Assembly: GCF_018861755.1 (NCBI RefSeq)
Contig: NZ_JAHLEF010000019.1
Location: 1 to 64,000, forward strand
Direction: 5' to 3'
Length of the DNA: 64,000 nt
Source: Clostridium sp. CF012
Lineage (GTDB): Bacteria > Bacillota > Clostridia > Clostridiales > Clostridiaceae
The first letter of the stretch is position 1, and the number at the start of each line of letters is the position of its first letter. Positions 35,587 through 44,519 of the stretch are shown here, in pieces. The translations under genes and the position numbers were made by a program. Under the pieces are notes generated by a model. That model ran no database searches. It had not been told where the DNA came from and worked only from the letters and a program-made list of their open reading frames with translations.

Positions 35587-36390
35587 ATGATAAAAGAAAA
35601 AACTTTAAAAAGACCAATAGTAAGCTTTGTTATATTAAGTAATATAATTTTTTTACCGCTATTTTTATTTGTAGGAGCAACAAGGCTACTAGGACTTCCT
35701 TCAGTAGTATTTGATATTATGCTATGTATATCATCCTGGTCATCAACATTTGCATTTGTAATTTTATTTAAAAGAATTTATCCAGGACGGGATTTTACAG
35801 AATATGTAAAGGAAAAATTTAAGACTAAACTTAAGTTTTCAGTAATCACTGTAATTATTAGTATTCAAGTTTTAATATTTGTAGTGATTATGGCTATAGT
35901 ATCATCTAAAAATAGCGGAGTAGAGTCCGTTTTTGCAATTTCATCATTTGAAATGTTGATATATTTCTTCTTTAAAAACTTATTTGCAGGACCACTCGGA
36001 GAAGAATTGGGTTGGAGAGGGTTTGCATTAAATGAACTTCAAAAGAAATACACACCTTTAATATCAGCTCTAATAGTAGGGTTTTGGTGGGGGATTTGGC
36101 ATCTGCCAATATGGTTTACCGCAGGGTTTAGGGGCATTGATTTAATAAAGTATATTGTATTTTTTATGATTTCAGTTATATCAATTAGTATTATAATGAC
36201 AGCATTTTATAACTTAAACAAGAATTTATTAATTCCTATTATAATCCATCAACTATTTAATTTTCTTATTGGCATCATAAACGAAGATTTAATAGATATT
36301 ATAATGTATTATGCAATATTATATTTTGCAGTAGCAGTTATATTAATAGTTATAAATCCAAATAAAGTATTATATAGAAAGAAAAATTAG
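35587..36390 (+). CDS. CPBP-family intramembrane metalloprotease
   Basis: 267-residue polytopic membrane protein with the CPBP motifs: EE-x3-R in GEELGWRGFALNEL, the His motif FWWGIWHLP and a second His in HQLFN. Members of this Abi family process prenylated or bacteriocin-related peptides, or give self-immunity. ATG 35587 follows AAGGGG at 8 nt; the GTG at 35578 overlaps that site. It follows the MerR regulator gene and may be its target. Confidence 0.85.
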   Translation: MIKEKTLKRPIVSFVILSNIIFLPLFLFVGATRLLGLPSVVFDIMLCISSWSSTFAFVILFKRIYPGRDFTEYVKEKFKTKLKFSVITVIISIQVLIFVVIMAIVSSKNSGVESVFAISSFEMLIYFFFKNLFAGPLGEELGWRGFALNELQKKYTPLISALIVGFWWGIWHLPIWFTAGFRGIDLIKYIVFFMISVISISIIMTAFYNLNKNLLIPIIIHQLFNFLIGIINEDLIDIIMYYAILYFAVAVILIVINPNKVLYRKKN

Positions 36391-36420
36391 TTTTAGTTTA
36401 TCAAAGAAATCTTTAAAAAA

Positions 36421-36453
36421 AGATAAGAGTGTGTAATTTACACACTCTTATCT
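36421..36453. terminator. Bidirectional terminator
   Basis: A 33-bp near-perfect palindrome (AGATAAGAGTGTG with its complement) lies between the convergent CPBP and DUF438 genes, with A/T runs on both sides. Confidence 0.8.
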
Positions 36454-36459
36454 AAAATG

Positions 36460-38253
36460 TTATTGAATATTATTTACTCTATCAACCTCAGCAACTAATT
36501 TATCAATAAAGTCAGAAAGCTCAAAGCCACCTCTTTCACTAATCATTTCGATGGTAGCGAGACTAGCCATAGTTTTAAAAAGTATAGGCGACTTTAGTTT
36601 TTCAAATTTTGGACTTGTGGATAGTAAAAAATCCTTTAAAAAGGGATGTTCTTTAACCAAGCTTCCGATTTTTGTTTCTTTAGTAATATTATATTTATTA
36701 TTGTCAATCGGTGAAGATTTTTGGTTATTAGAAGTATTATTCAGAGTATCTAAAGCCTCATTATCTTTATTTTTCCAGGTTACAAGCCTTTGAGTTCCTG
36801 TTAAACTTCTAATATGAGTCACGTCTTGCATCATTTCAAGGACACCTTTAAATTTACCCTCTTCATCTCTTACTGCATTGTAAATTATATATATAAATTT
36901 ACCACCCATCTCAAGCCAGAATTCAGCCTCATCCTGCTTCCCACTTTTGAAGGCTTTGATAATTTCCTCGACTGTATGAACACTTTCTCTTGGATGACAA
37001 TTCTGGACTTCTCTACCGATTACTCCTGCGCTTCTTGGGAAAACTCTATGTTTCGTATCACTATAGAATTTAACCAGGTCATTCTCATCTACATAGGATA
37101 AATCCATAGGTAGATGCTTAAATATTAAGTTTATTTGCTTTAAAGTAAGGAGACCTTGACTTACATTTAGTATCTCATCCTCTTTTTTAGGGGAAGCTAC
37201 TCCATGCTTTTGAAGAACAGCTGTAAGGTCTTTAAGTAGGTCTAAATTTATAACATTACTTTCCGGTGAGTTTTCAGCTTTATAGGAGGGTGGATTATCT
37301 ATTAAACAGTATCCAATTTCATCATCACCAATTCTCATTTCTATAAAGTCTTCAGCAGTCAATAATTCCATTGAAGTAGGGAATAGTATTTCAGTTTCTT
37401 TAATTATCATATCCCGTGTCATTTCAATCACTTCAAGTTGAAGTTCTAAAAAGTCCTTATCATTTTCTTCTTTTAAAAGAGTTTTAGATTTTCTAATGAT
37501 ATCTTTTATATTATTGTCTAGTGTCCACATTACTTTGGAGGGTTTATCAAATCCCTTTTTCTCTAGGGCAGGGAATAATTGATTTTGTTTTCTAGTAAGG
37601 TGAATATTTATTTCGCTTAACTTATCGTATAGTTCAAGCCATTGGTTTTGAATGAATTTTTTATCTAATAATAGTTCCATAGAAGAAAGAACTTTACCAA
37701 TTTCTACGGTTTCATCTATATAGGTTCTTAGGGGATGTCCTTTTGGTAGATTTAGCTCCGTTGAAACAAGAATACCTTCGAAGACTTTTAAAAGATCTTC
37801 CATTTTTTCTGCCAACATATCGTCTGTAATGCCATAAAATTGTAGGTGTTGTTCACCTATTGCAAACTCCTGAGCAGTGATTTTATCAAAAGAATCGCTC
37901 ATTCTCTTTTTAGCTTCATTTAAAGAAATATTGTTATTAAGAAAGTCTAATTTTATAGCAAGCATCCTTTTAATTCTTGTATTATCAATATTTAGATGAT
38001 TGTTCATTTCAATATTATTTAATTCTGTGAAAGGAAAAAAATAAGCATGATATTCTTCATCATTAATTTTTTCTACATATTTATCAAAGCCTTTGCTTTC
38101 CATCATTTTATACATAGGAAATGGCTCAAAATCCTTAATAACATGGATGCCCTCACCAGGCTTTAAATTTTCAATAGCCTTTGTGATACAATCCTTAAAG
38201 GTTTCATGTTCTCCTCTTGCGTCAATAGTTATATATATAATATCTTTTTTCAT
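36460..38253 (-). CDS. DUF2249-DUF438-hemerythrin-PAS-DUF1858 sensor protein
   Basis: 597-residue soluble multidomain protein: DUF2249 (about 1-75, DARG motif), DUF438 (about 80-145), hemerythrin-like helices (about 165-310), a PAS domain (about 365-490, FPRSAGVIGREVQNCHP) and a C-terminal DUF1858 (LVKEHPFLKDFLL). This domain set is linked in anaerobes to O2/NO sensing or iron-centre repair; the partner is unknown. ATG 38253 has GGAG at 8 nt. A Crp/Fnr-like site lies about 110 nt upstream. Confidence 0.82.
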   Translation of the reverse strand: MKKDIIYITIDARGEHETFKDCITKAIENLKPGEGIHVIKDFEPFPMYKMMESKGFDKYVEKINDEEYHAYFFPFTELNNIEMNNHLNIDNTRIKRMLAIKLDFLNNNISLNEAKKRMSDSFDKITAQEFAIGEQHLQFYGITDDMLAEKMEDLLKVFEGILVSTELNLPKGHPLRTYIDETVEIGKVLSSMELLLDKKFIQNQWLELYDKLSEINIHLTRKQNQLFPALEKKGFDKPSKVMWTLDNNIKDIIRKSKTLLKEENDKDFLELQLEVIEMTRDMIIKETEILFPTSMELLTAEDFIEMRIGDDEIGYCLIDNPPSYKAENSPESNVINLDLLKDLTAVLQKHGVASPKKEDEILNVSQGLLTLKQINLIFKHLPMDLSYVDENDLVKFYSDTKHRVFPRSAGVIGREVQNCHPRESVHTVEEIIKAFKSGKQDEAEFWLEMGGKFIYIIYNAVRDEEGKFKGVLEMMQDVTHIRSLTGTQRLVTWKNKDNEALDTLNNTSNNQKSSPIDNNKYNITKETKIGSLVKEHPFLKDFLLSTSPKFEKLKSPILFKTMASLATIEMISERGGFELSDFIDKLVAEVDRVNNIQ

Positions 38254-38362
38254 ATAAAAGACTCCTTTCAATATTAACTTTTAGAATAATTTATTATTAT
38301 CAAATCATGAAAATGATTCTCAATGTTAAATATAATATATCACAGTTAATATACATTAAATA

Positions 38363-38374
38363 TGATCTAAATCA
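38363..38374. promoter_or_regulatory. Crp/Fnr-like palindrome
   Basis: TGAT-CTAA-ATCA upstream of the DUF438/hemerythrin gene, the half-site pattern of Crp/Fnr-family regulators. A similar site (TTGAT-TTAA-ATCAC) precedes the cupin gene at 61.6 kb. Confidence 0.4.
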
Positions 38375-38510
38375 CAAAATTCAACTTACTCCAATATACT
38401 ATTTTTGTAACCAATTTGTAGTAATTTTGACATTGATTTGATACAAAGGGTTGGATAATGCAGTATATAATAAGTATTATTAGATAAGTTTATTAGAAGG
38501 GGAGATTTTC

Positions 38511-39047
38511 ATGAAAAAAGTAGCTGCATTAGCCTTAGTAGTATTATTAACATTATTCACAGTGGCATACACATCAAATGCAATGACTAAAGGGAATGAT
38601 TTACTTACAAAAGGAACAGTTCAAAATGCACTACCAAATGATGAAAGTGCTAAAGAGGTTCCTGAGAAAAATATCAGTTTTAGAAAATATATTAAATTGA
38701 TAGGACTTAGCAAATCAGAACTTATAAGCACTCTTGGGCAGAAACCAACTTCTATTGATGAAGGAGGACTCCAGTTTTCAGAATCAGATATTAGAGTTTG
38801 GTTTAAAGACTATGGAAATGGACCAGTAGAACAGGTATACATTGACAACAAAGATGTGGATTTTAAAGGGATAAAACTTGGCGATAAAATAAGCAGTTTC
38901 AAGGATGAATTCGGAAAACCAGTAGAGGAACATGTCACTTTTGCATACAGTAATTTTAAATATGATGGAATAGTGTTATCTGTGTATTATAATCCAAAAA
39001 CAGAAACAACTTTTGCAGCATATATTTTAGATAAAAATGTTAAATAA
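38511..39047 (+). CDS. Secreted protein of unknown function
   Basis: 178 residues with a clear signal peptide (KKVAALALVVLLTLFTVAY, cleavage near 25) and a mature domain of two related alpha/beta segments: SKSELISTLGQKP and GDKISSFKDEFGKP. This pattern resembles the duplicated BamE/SmpA-like 'G-x-skxelxxxlGkP' module. It has no lipobox and no enzyme motif. AAGGGGAG precedes the ATG. It is transcribed divergently from the DUF438 gene. Confidence 0.65.
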   Translation: MKKVAALALVVLLTLFTVAYTSNAMTKGNDLLTKGTVQNALPNDESAKEVPEKNISFRKYIKLIGLSKSELISTLGQKPTSIDEGGLQFSESDIRVWFKDYGNGPVEQVYIDNKDVDFKGIKLGDKISSFKDEFGKPVEEHVTFAYSNFKYDGIVLSVYYNPKTETTFAAYILDKNVK

Positions 39048-39048
39048 T

Positions 39049-39091
39049 ATAGACCAGCTGGATAAATATAAAATTTATCCAACTGGTCTAT
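39049..39091. terminator. Bidirectional terminator
   Basis: A long hairpin with two 19-nt arms and a single mismatch (ATAGACCAG...CTGGTCTAT) lies between the convergent secreted-protein gene and ppnP. Confidence 0.8.
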
Positions 39092-39100
39092 ATTTTATTT

Positions 39101-39382
39101 TTATTTATACAAACAAAGATATGAAACTTCTTCTTTGGCGATTACGCTAAATTTTTTATTTGCTTCAATTATAAAGCTTTCGTTTTGTTTATATTCTTTC
39201 CATTCATCACTTTCAGGAAGTTTTACTTGTAGGTTTCCGCTTGTAATTGTCATTATTTCTTTTGATGAGGTTCCAAATTCAAATTCTCCTACAGCCATAA
39301 GTCCGATTGTCGCTGGACCTTCAGCTGTGTTAAAACTCATTGATTTTACATCTCCGTCAAAATATTCATTAGTTTTAAACAT
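39101..39382 (-). CDS. ppnP: Pyrimidine/purine nucleoside phosphorylase PpnP
   Basis: 93-residue single-domain cupin of the PpnP (formerly DUF1255) family, with the diagnostic EYFDGDVKSMSF and TAEGPATIGLMAVGEFEFGT segments. It cleaves nucleosides with phosphate. ATG 39382 has GGGAGG at 8 nt. It follows proC by 29 nt and seems to be the last gene of the hydroxyproline operon, an unexpected partner; the link may be chance read-through. Confidence 0.87.
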   Translation of the reverse strand: MFKTNEYFDGDVKSMSFNTAEGPATIGLMAVGEFEFGTSSKEIMTITSGNLQVKLPESDEWKEYKQNESFIIEANKKFSVIAKEEVSYLCLYK

Positions 39383-39411
39383 AACAATACCTCCCAATAT
39401 TAGAATTTTTT

Positions 39412-40218
39412 TTATTTAGATAATTCAATAGATTTTTGAGTTGTTTTTCTAAGGGCAGAAATAACAGCATTTCTAAAGCCTTTTTCTTCAAGAGTAGCTA
39501 CACCTTCTATAGTAGTTCCACCAGGAGAACACACCATATCCTTTAAAGCCCCAGGGTGTGTTCCTGTTTCTAGTACCATTTTGGCAGAACCAAGAACGGC
39601 TTGAGCTGCAAACTTGTAGGCCTTATCTCTAGGCATTCCATCTAGTACCGCTGCATCTGCCATTGATTCAATGAACATGTATACAAAAGCTGGAGATGAA
39701 CCACTCACCGCAGTTACTACATCCATTAATTTCTCATCAACTATTTCTGCTTTTCCAAAGCTTTCAAATATGGTAACTATTTCAGAAAGTTCTTCTTTTG
39801 TTACCATTCCGCTTGGAGAAATTGCAGCCATACCTTCTCCAACAAGTGCTGGGGTGTTAGGCATTACTCTAACTATCTTAAGTTTTCTACCAAACATCTC
39901 TTCTGTGCCTTTAATAGCTTTACCAGCTGCAATAGTAACAATTATTACATCTTCTTTAATTTGGTCTTTTATTTGTTTTATTACTAGCGGATATAAGTTT
40001 GGTTTTATTGATAATATAATAATGTCAGATATTCTAGCTACTTCATTATTATCTGTAGTGGTCTTTATACCATATTTTAGAGTAGTTTCAGCCAAACTCT
40101 TTTCATTTAAGTCACCTACAATAATACTGCTAGGTGCTACTAAATTCGAATTTAGTATTCCACCAATCATTGCAAGACCCATGTTGCCGCACCCAATAAA
40201 CCCTATTATTTTATTCAT
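39412..40218 (-). CDS. proC: Pyrroline-5-carboxylate reductase
   Basis: 268-residue NAD(P)H enzyme: Rossmann FIGCGNMGLAMIGG, VRVMPNTPALVGEG, and the C-terminal dimerisation signature ALKDMVCSPGGTTIEG. It reduces P5C to proline. Placed 19 nt after hypD, it consumes the P5C that HypD makes from hydroxyproline, so the pair yields proline for biosynthesis or Stickland fermentation. Confidence 0.95.
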   Translation of the reverse strand: MNKIIGFIGCGNMGLAMIGGILNSNLVAPSSIIVGDLNEKSLAETTLKYGIKTTTDNNEVARISDIIILSIKPNLYPLVIKQIKDQIKEDVIIVTIAAGKAIKGTEEMFGRKLKIVRVMPNTPALVGEGMAAISPSGMVTKEELSEIVTIFESFGKAEIVDEKLMDVVTAVSGSSPAFVYMFIESMADAAVLDGMPRDKAYKFAAQAVLGSAKMVLETGTHPGALKDMVCSPGGTTIEGVATLEEKGFRNAVISALRKTTQKSIELSK

Positions 40219-40237
40219 TTTATACCTCCGCTATTTT

Positions 40238-42613
40238 TTAACAGTCACATCCACCAAAGGATTGATCTGTTCTTCCGATTATCTCATCTTGAAGCACCTT
40301 ATCTAGGTTATTAAAGTAATCACTGTATCCTGCAACTCTTACTATTAAATCATTATAGTCGTCAGGATTTTTTTGTGCAGCCAGTAGAATATCACTACTT
40401 ACAATATTAAATTGAATATGATGACCATCTAATCTAAAATATGATCTTACCAAATTTGATAAATTATTTAAGCCATCTTCACCTTCTACAACAGCTGGCG
40501 TAAATTTTTGATTGAGTAATGTTCCTCCAGTTTTTAAGTGATCCATTTTTGCTGCAGATTTAAGAACTGCAGTTGGTCCATTTACATCAGCACCTTTGTC
40601 AGGAGAAATACCTTCAGATACAGGCATAAAAGCTTTTCTTCCATTAGGAGTAGCTCCAATAACTGAACCAAAGTAAACGTGACAGGTGGTAGGAAGCATA
40701 TCTATTCTATATTCTCCACCTTTTCCATTCTTTCTTCCAGTTACTTCGTTATAGTAGGAATTAAATATTTCTCTCATAACGTCATCAGCATAATCATCAT
40801 CATTACCGTATTTTGGAGTTTTGCCTTTTAAAAGCTTTAAAATATCTTCATGCCCTTTAAAGTCAGTCTTCATTGCTTCCATTAATTCATTCATAGTAAT
40901 GTTTTTATCTTCAAATACATGTTTTTTTATAGCTGTAAAGGCATCAGTAATTGTGCCAATCCCAACACCTTGAATGTAGTTGGTATTGTATCTTGCACCT
41001 CCTGCATTATAATCTTTTCCTTTTGAAATGCAATCACTGGTTAATACTGAAAGGAAAGGTTCTGGCATAAGTGTTGCATATAATCTTTCAATAACTCTAT
41101 TTCCTCTCATTTTTATATCTATAAAGTGCTTCAATTGTTTTTTATACGCCTCAAATAATTCGTCATATGTTTCAAATTCTGAGGCTTCTCCAGTTTCAAT
41201 ACCTAATCTTTTTCCGGTCATTAAATCAGTTCCATTGTTAAGTGTAATTTCCATTACTTTAGGTAGGTTAAAGTAGCCTGTTAAAATATAAGCTTCTTTT
41301 CCAAAAGCACCTGCTTCAACGCATCCACTAGTACCTCCACATCTTGCATCCTCAAGGGTCTTGCCTGCATTAACAAGCTCTTGAATAACTGCATCAGCAT
41401 TAAACATTGAGGGCTGACCTAAGCCTTTTCGGGATATAGCGCAAGCTGCTTTTACAAACTTTTGCGGACTTTTCTTGCTTATTTGTACATTTGAGCTTGG
41501 CTGCAAAAGCTGCATTTCATCTACTACATGAAGTAGAAGGTAACTTACAGCATTGACTCCATCTAGGCCGTCTGCTTTAACTCCACCAATATTTATATTT
41601 GCAAAGTCAGTATAGGTTCCACTTTCCTTTAATGTTATACCAACTTTAGGGGGTGCAGGTTGATTGTTAAACTTCACCCAAAAGCATTCTAAGAATTCTA
41701 TAGCCTCTTCGCGAGTTAATTCTCCATTTTCAATTTCCACCTCATAAAAAGGGTTTAAATGTTGGTCAAGTCTTCCAGGGTTGTATGCATCCCAAGGGTT
41801 TAGCTCAGATATAACACAGATGTGAGCAAACCAATACATTTGAAGAGCTTCTCTAAAGTTTCTTGGTGCATGTGCAGGAACATGGCTGCAAATTTCAGCT
41901 ATTTCCAAAAGTTCTTTTTTTCTTATTTGATCTGTTTCCTTTTGTGCAAGCTCCCTTGCATAGTCGCTGTAACGCTGTCCTAAAATAATCACTGAGTCAC
42001 AAGCTATATCCATTGCTTCCAATTGGTTTTTTTTATCAAGAGCTTCATCATCATCATAAAAGTCTAGCTTCGAAATAGCTTCAGCTATATCAACTTTAAA
42101 ATCCAAAAAACCCCTTTTAAATATTTTATCATCGCCACTTGTATGACCTGGTCCTCTTTGCTCCATAAATTCTGTAAATATTCCTGCTTCATAGCAGTCT
42201 TTCCACTGCTCAGTCATATTTTCAAGTATTCTGTATCTCATGGATTTCTTTTCCCAAGCGGGTATGATTAAATCCTCTTGAATCTTTCTGCTTTGCGCGT
42301 CAACCTTAAAGGATATTCGCTCCCTAGCATCCATAACATCAAAATCATGCAAGGTATGGCAGCATAACTCTGGATAGGTGCAAGTTGAAGCAGGTGCTTC
42401 TCCTCTTTCACCAACAATTAATTCACCATCATTAATGCAAAGTTGCTTTTTTAACATAATCTCTTTTAAAGCTAATGCGCGAAGAACAGGAATTGAAACT
42501 GTGCCCTCATATTTCTTGTAAACACCATCAACTATTATTGCTCTTTCCATAGAAATGTGAGGGATAGCAGATACACTTTGCTGCCTTAATTTTTTTACTC
42601 TTTCAGTTATCAT
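40238..42613 (-). CDS. hypD: trans-4-hydroxy-L-proline dehydratase (glycyl radical enzyme)
   Basis: 791-residue glycyl radical enzyme. The radical Gly762 is in RVAGYSDYF and the thiyl Cys431 with Glu433 in GCVEAG. Phe149, His157 and Asp275 sit at a constant offset of three from the F152, H160, D278, C434, E436 and G765 reported for Clostridioides difficile HypD. That, with the adjoining activase and proC, makes HypD far likelier than PFL or choline lyase. It dehydrates hydroxyproline to pyrroline-5-carboxylate under strict anaerobiosis. The extra C-terminal tail GGCDC is unusual. Confidence 0.93.
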   Translation of the reverse strand: MITERVKKLRQQSVSAIPHISMERAIIVDGVYKKYEGTVSIPVLRALALKEIMLKKQLCINDGELIVGERGEAPASTCTYPELCCHTLHDFDVMDARERISFKVDAQSRKIQEDLIIPAWEKKSMRYRILENMTEQWKDCYEAGIFTEFMEQRGPGHTSGDDKIFKRGFLDFKVDIAEAISKLDFYDDDEALDKKNQLEAMDIACDSVIILGQRYSDYARELAQKETDQIRKKELLEIAEICSHVPAHAPRNFREALQMYWFAHICVISELNPWDAYNPGRLDQHLNPFYEVEIENGELTREEAIEFLECFWVKFNNQPAPPKVGITLKESGTYTDFANINIGGVKADGLDGVNAVSYLLLHVVDEMQLLQPSSNVQISKKSPQKFVKAACAISRKGLGQPSMFNADAVIQELVNAGKTLEDARCGGTSGCVEAGAFGKEAYILTGYFNLPKVMEITLNNGTDLMTGKRLGIETGEASEFETYDELFEAYKKQLKHFIDIKMRGNRVIERLYATLMPEPFLSVLTSDCISKGKDYNAGGARYNTNYIQGVGIGTITDAFTAIKKHVFEDKNITMNELMEAMKTDFKGHEDILKLLKGKTPKYGNDDDYADDVMREIFNSYYNEVTGRKNGKGGEYRIDMLPTTCHVYFGSVIGATPNGRKAFMPVSEGISPDKGADVNGPTAVLKSAAKMDHLKTGGTLLNQKFTPAVVEGEDGLNNLSNLVRSYFRLDGHHIQFNIVSSDILLAAQKNPDDYNDLIVRVAGYSDYFNNLDKVLQDEIIGRTDQSFGGCDC

Positions 42614-42619
42614 AATATA

Positions 42620-43522
42620 TTAGCCTCCTATCTTAATTTTTATTCCAGCACTTTTAAACTTTTCTGATATTTTATTCATAACTTCATCTGATGGCTTTTC
42701 TAAACCAGATAGTTTATATTCAATATTAAGTCTTCTATATTTATCCATTCCCATCTTGTGATAGGGAAGCAAATCTACATGTATTAAATTTATCTTTGAT
42801 AGAAAATCAACTGCTGCATCAATAGTTTCATCATCATCATTTATACCAGCAATTAATGGCATTCGTATATAAATGTTACTACCTCTTTGCGAAAGTTTTT
42901 TTAGATTTTCTAAAATGATAACATTTTCCACACCCGTATATTTAATATGTTTTTCATTATTCATATGTTTAATATCAAATAGAAAAAGGTCTACGTTATC
43001 AACTATTTTTTCAAATTGTTTCCAAGATGCATAGCCGCTGGTGTCAACTGTTGTATGGATACCTTTATCTTTGCAAATTTTAAGGATATTGTATAAATAA
43101 TCTGCATGCATTAATGGTTCCCCTCCAGAAAATGTTACTCCACCATTTGATTCTTCATAAAACACCTCATCCTTAATTATTTCTTTCATAAGGTTCTTAA
43201 CGGTTATATCTTTTCCTACAAGTTCGCGGGCGTTGCTTAGGCAAAAATCACTGCACTTTCCACAAAGAGTACATTTGCTTTCATTAAACACAGGGAATCC
43301 TTTTACGAATTGGATGGCTTTTTCCGGGCACCTTTTGACACATGTGCCGCAGCCGGTACATCTTTCCTTAAAGAACATGATTTCAGGATTTAGATTTTGA
43401 CTTTCTGGGTTATGGCACCACCAGCAATTTAGTGGGCAGCCTTTAAAAAAAACTGTAGTACGAATTCCAGGACCATCATGAATTGAATACTTTTGGATAT
43501 TGATAATAGTGGATGATGTCAA
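42620..43522 (-). CDS. hypE: Glycyl radical enzyme activase
   Basis: 300-residue radical-SAM enzyme. The cluster motif is C29-x3-C33-x2-C36 (KGCPLNCWWCHNPE), followed by a two-cluster ferredoxin insert (CTGCGTCVKRCP and CTLCGKCSDFC) typical of class II GRE activases. It installs the glycyl radical on HypD, whose gene starts 6 nt downstream. The radical-SAM cluster and both ferredoxin sites are complete. Confidence 0.93.
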   Translation of the reverse strand: MTSSTIINIQKYSIHDGPGIRTTVFFKGCPLNCWWCHNPESQNLNPEIMFFKERCTGCGTCVKRCPEKAIQFVKGFPVFNESKCTLCGKCSDFCLSNARELVGKDITVKNLMKEIIKDEVFYEESNGGVTFSGGEPLMHADYLYNILKICKDKGIHTTVDTSGYASWKQFEKIVDNVDLFLFDIKHMNNEKHIKYTGVENVIILENLKKLSQRGSNIYIRMPLIAGINDDDETIDAAVDFLSKINLIHVDLLPYHKMGMDKYRRLNIEYKLSGLEKPSDEVMNKISEKFKSAGIKIKIGG

Positions 43523-43538
43523 ATAATTCGCCTCCCGT

Positions 43539-44099
43539 TTATTTTTTGAAAAGATTTGGAGTATGGACTGTTAGTATTTTTACAGTTCTATTGGTATTGT
43601 TTGCCCAGTTATGTTGGACATTCGAGTTGTAATGAGCACTGTCACCAGGAAATAGTTCATGTCTTTCATTGTTAATTAATAGTGTTAAAATTCCTTCTAG
43701 AACATATACAAATTCTTCACCAATGTGCGGATATAGTGTTACTTCCTCAGTACTGTTGGTTGGAAGTATTTCAAAAATTCTTGGAAGCAAATCCTTGTTT
43801 TCAATATCATTAGTCAATTGAATTTGTATTATTTGGTTATTTTCAACTTGAAACACTTCTCTTTCATAACTGCGAATAATAAAATCCTTTTTATGTTTCG
43901 GTTCAGCTACAAAATAGGATAAGGTAACTTCCAAGGCTTTAGCAATATTCATTAGGGAATCAATGGCTACAGTTGTTAAACCTCTTTCGAGCTGTGATAA
44001 ATAGCCAATGGATAAACTAGTTTTTGCGCTTAAATCCTTTAAGGTTAATTGGTTTTTAGTTCTTAATTCTTTTATTTTTTTACCAACGTCTAAATTCAT
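43539..44099 (-). CDS. XRE-cupin transcriptional regulator
   Basis: 186 residues: N-terminal helix-turn-helix (LTLKDLSAKTSLSIGYLSQLERG, about 18-40) and C-terminal cupin (about 105-180, HIGEEFVYVLEG). It is the first gene of the hypE-hypD-proC-ppnP operon, 16 nt before hypE, so it likely senses an amino acid such as hydroxyproline or proline and controls its own operon. ATG 44099 has GAGG at 6 nt. Confidence 0.88.
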   Translation of the reverse strand: MNLDVGKKIKELRTKNQLTLKDLSAKTSLSIGYLSQLERGLTTVAIDSLMNIAKALEVTLSYFVAEPKHKKDFIIRSYEREVFQVENNQIIQIQLTNDIENKDLLPRIFEILPTNSTEEVTLYPHIGEEFVYVLEGILTLLINNERHELFPGDSAHYNSNVQHNWANNTNRTVKILTVHTPNLFKK

Positions 44100-44448
44100 A
44101 ATAATTCCTCTCACTTTTCAATAATTTATTTCATTTATGTAAAATTAAAATTAAGTACTTTATTAAGAAAATAATTTAATTGTTTAATTTTTATTTGGTT
44201 TGTTATTATTATATCATATGAAATCGTTTATTTGTGACTTATTTTCATAGAATCTTATCTATTTTAAAAAAAATACATTTTTTTCTTGTAATATCATAGT
44301 ATGCTTGTTAATTAGTATAATATATTTTTATGTACTAATGAAATAAATTTCATAATAGTAAAAAAAGTACTTATAATTGCATCGATATAGTGTTTTTATA
44401 GTAGCTAGAATTGCTATCAAACAAGCTAATATAACCTCCAATTTTTTA
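44100..44448. other. AT-rich divergent intergenic region
   Basis: Very AT-rich region between the divergent XRE-cupin and TrmB genes, which must hold the hyp operon promoter. I see no confident hexamers, no hairpin terminator and no ORF. Confidence 0.4.
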
Positions 44449-44495
44449 TTGACATATTTTCATCACTATTATATGATAGTCACCATAGGTAACTA
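44449..44495 (+). promoter_or_regulatory. Promoter and operator of the TrmB-family gene
   Basis: TTGACA (44449-44454), 17-nt spacer, TATGAT (44472-44477). An inverted repeat TAGT-C-ACC / GGT-A-ACTA around ATA (44477-44495) covers the start-point region, as expected for an autorepressor site. Confidence 0.65.
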
Positions 44496-44519
44496 CTGAT
44501 TTAAAGGAGAGACTAATTT

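Noticed and set aside
40238-42613. Pyruvate formate-lyase or choline trimethylamine-lyase
   Set aside because: Only one Cys at the thiyl site (GCVE, not the PFL Cys-Cys pair), residue pattern matches HypD at a constant offset, and proC adjoins.
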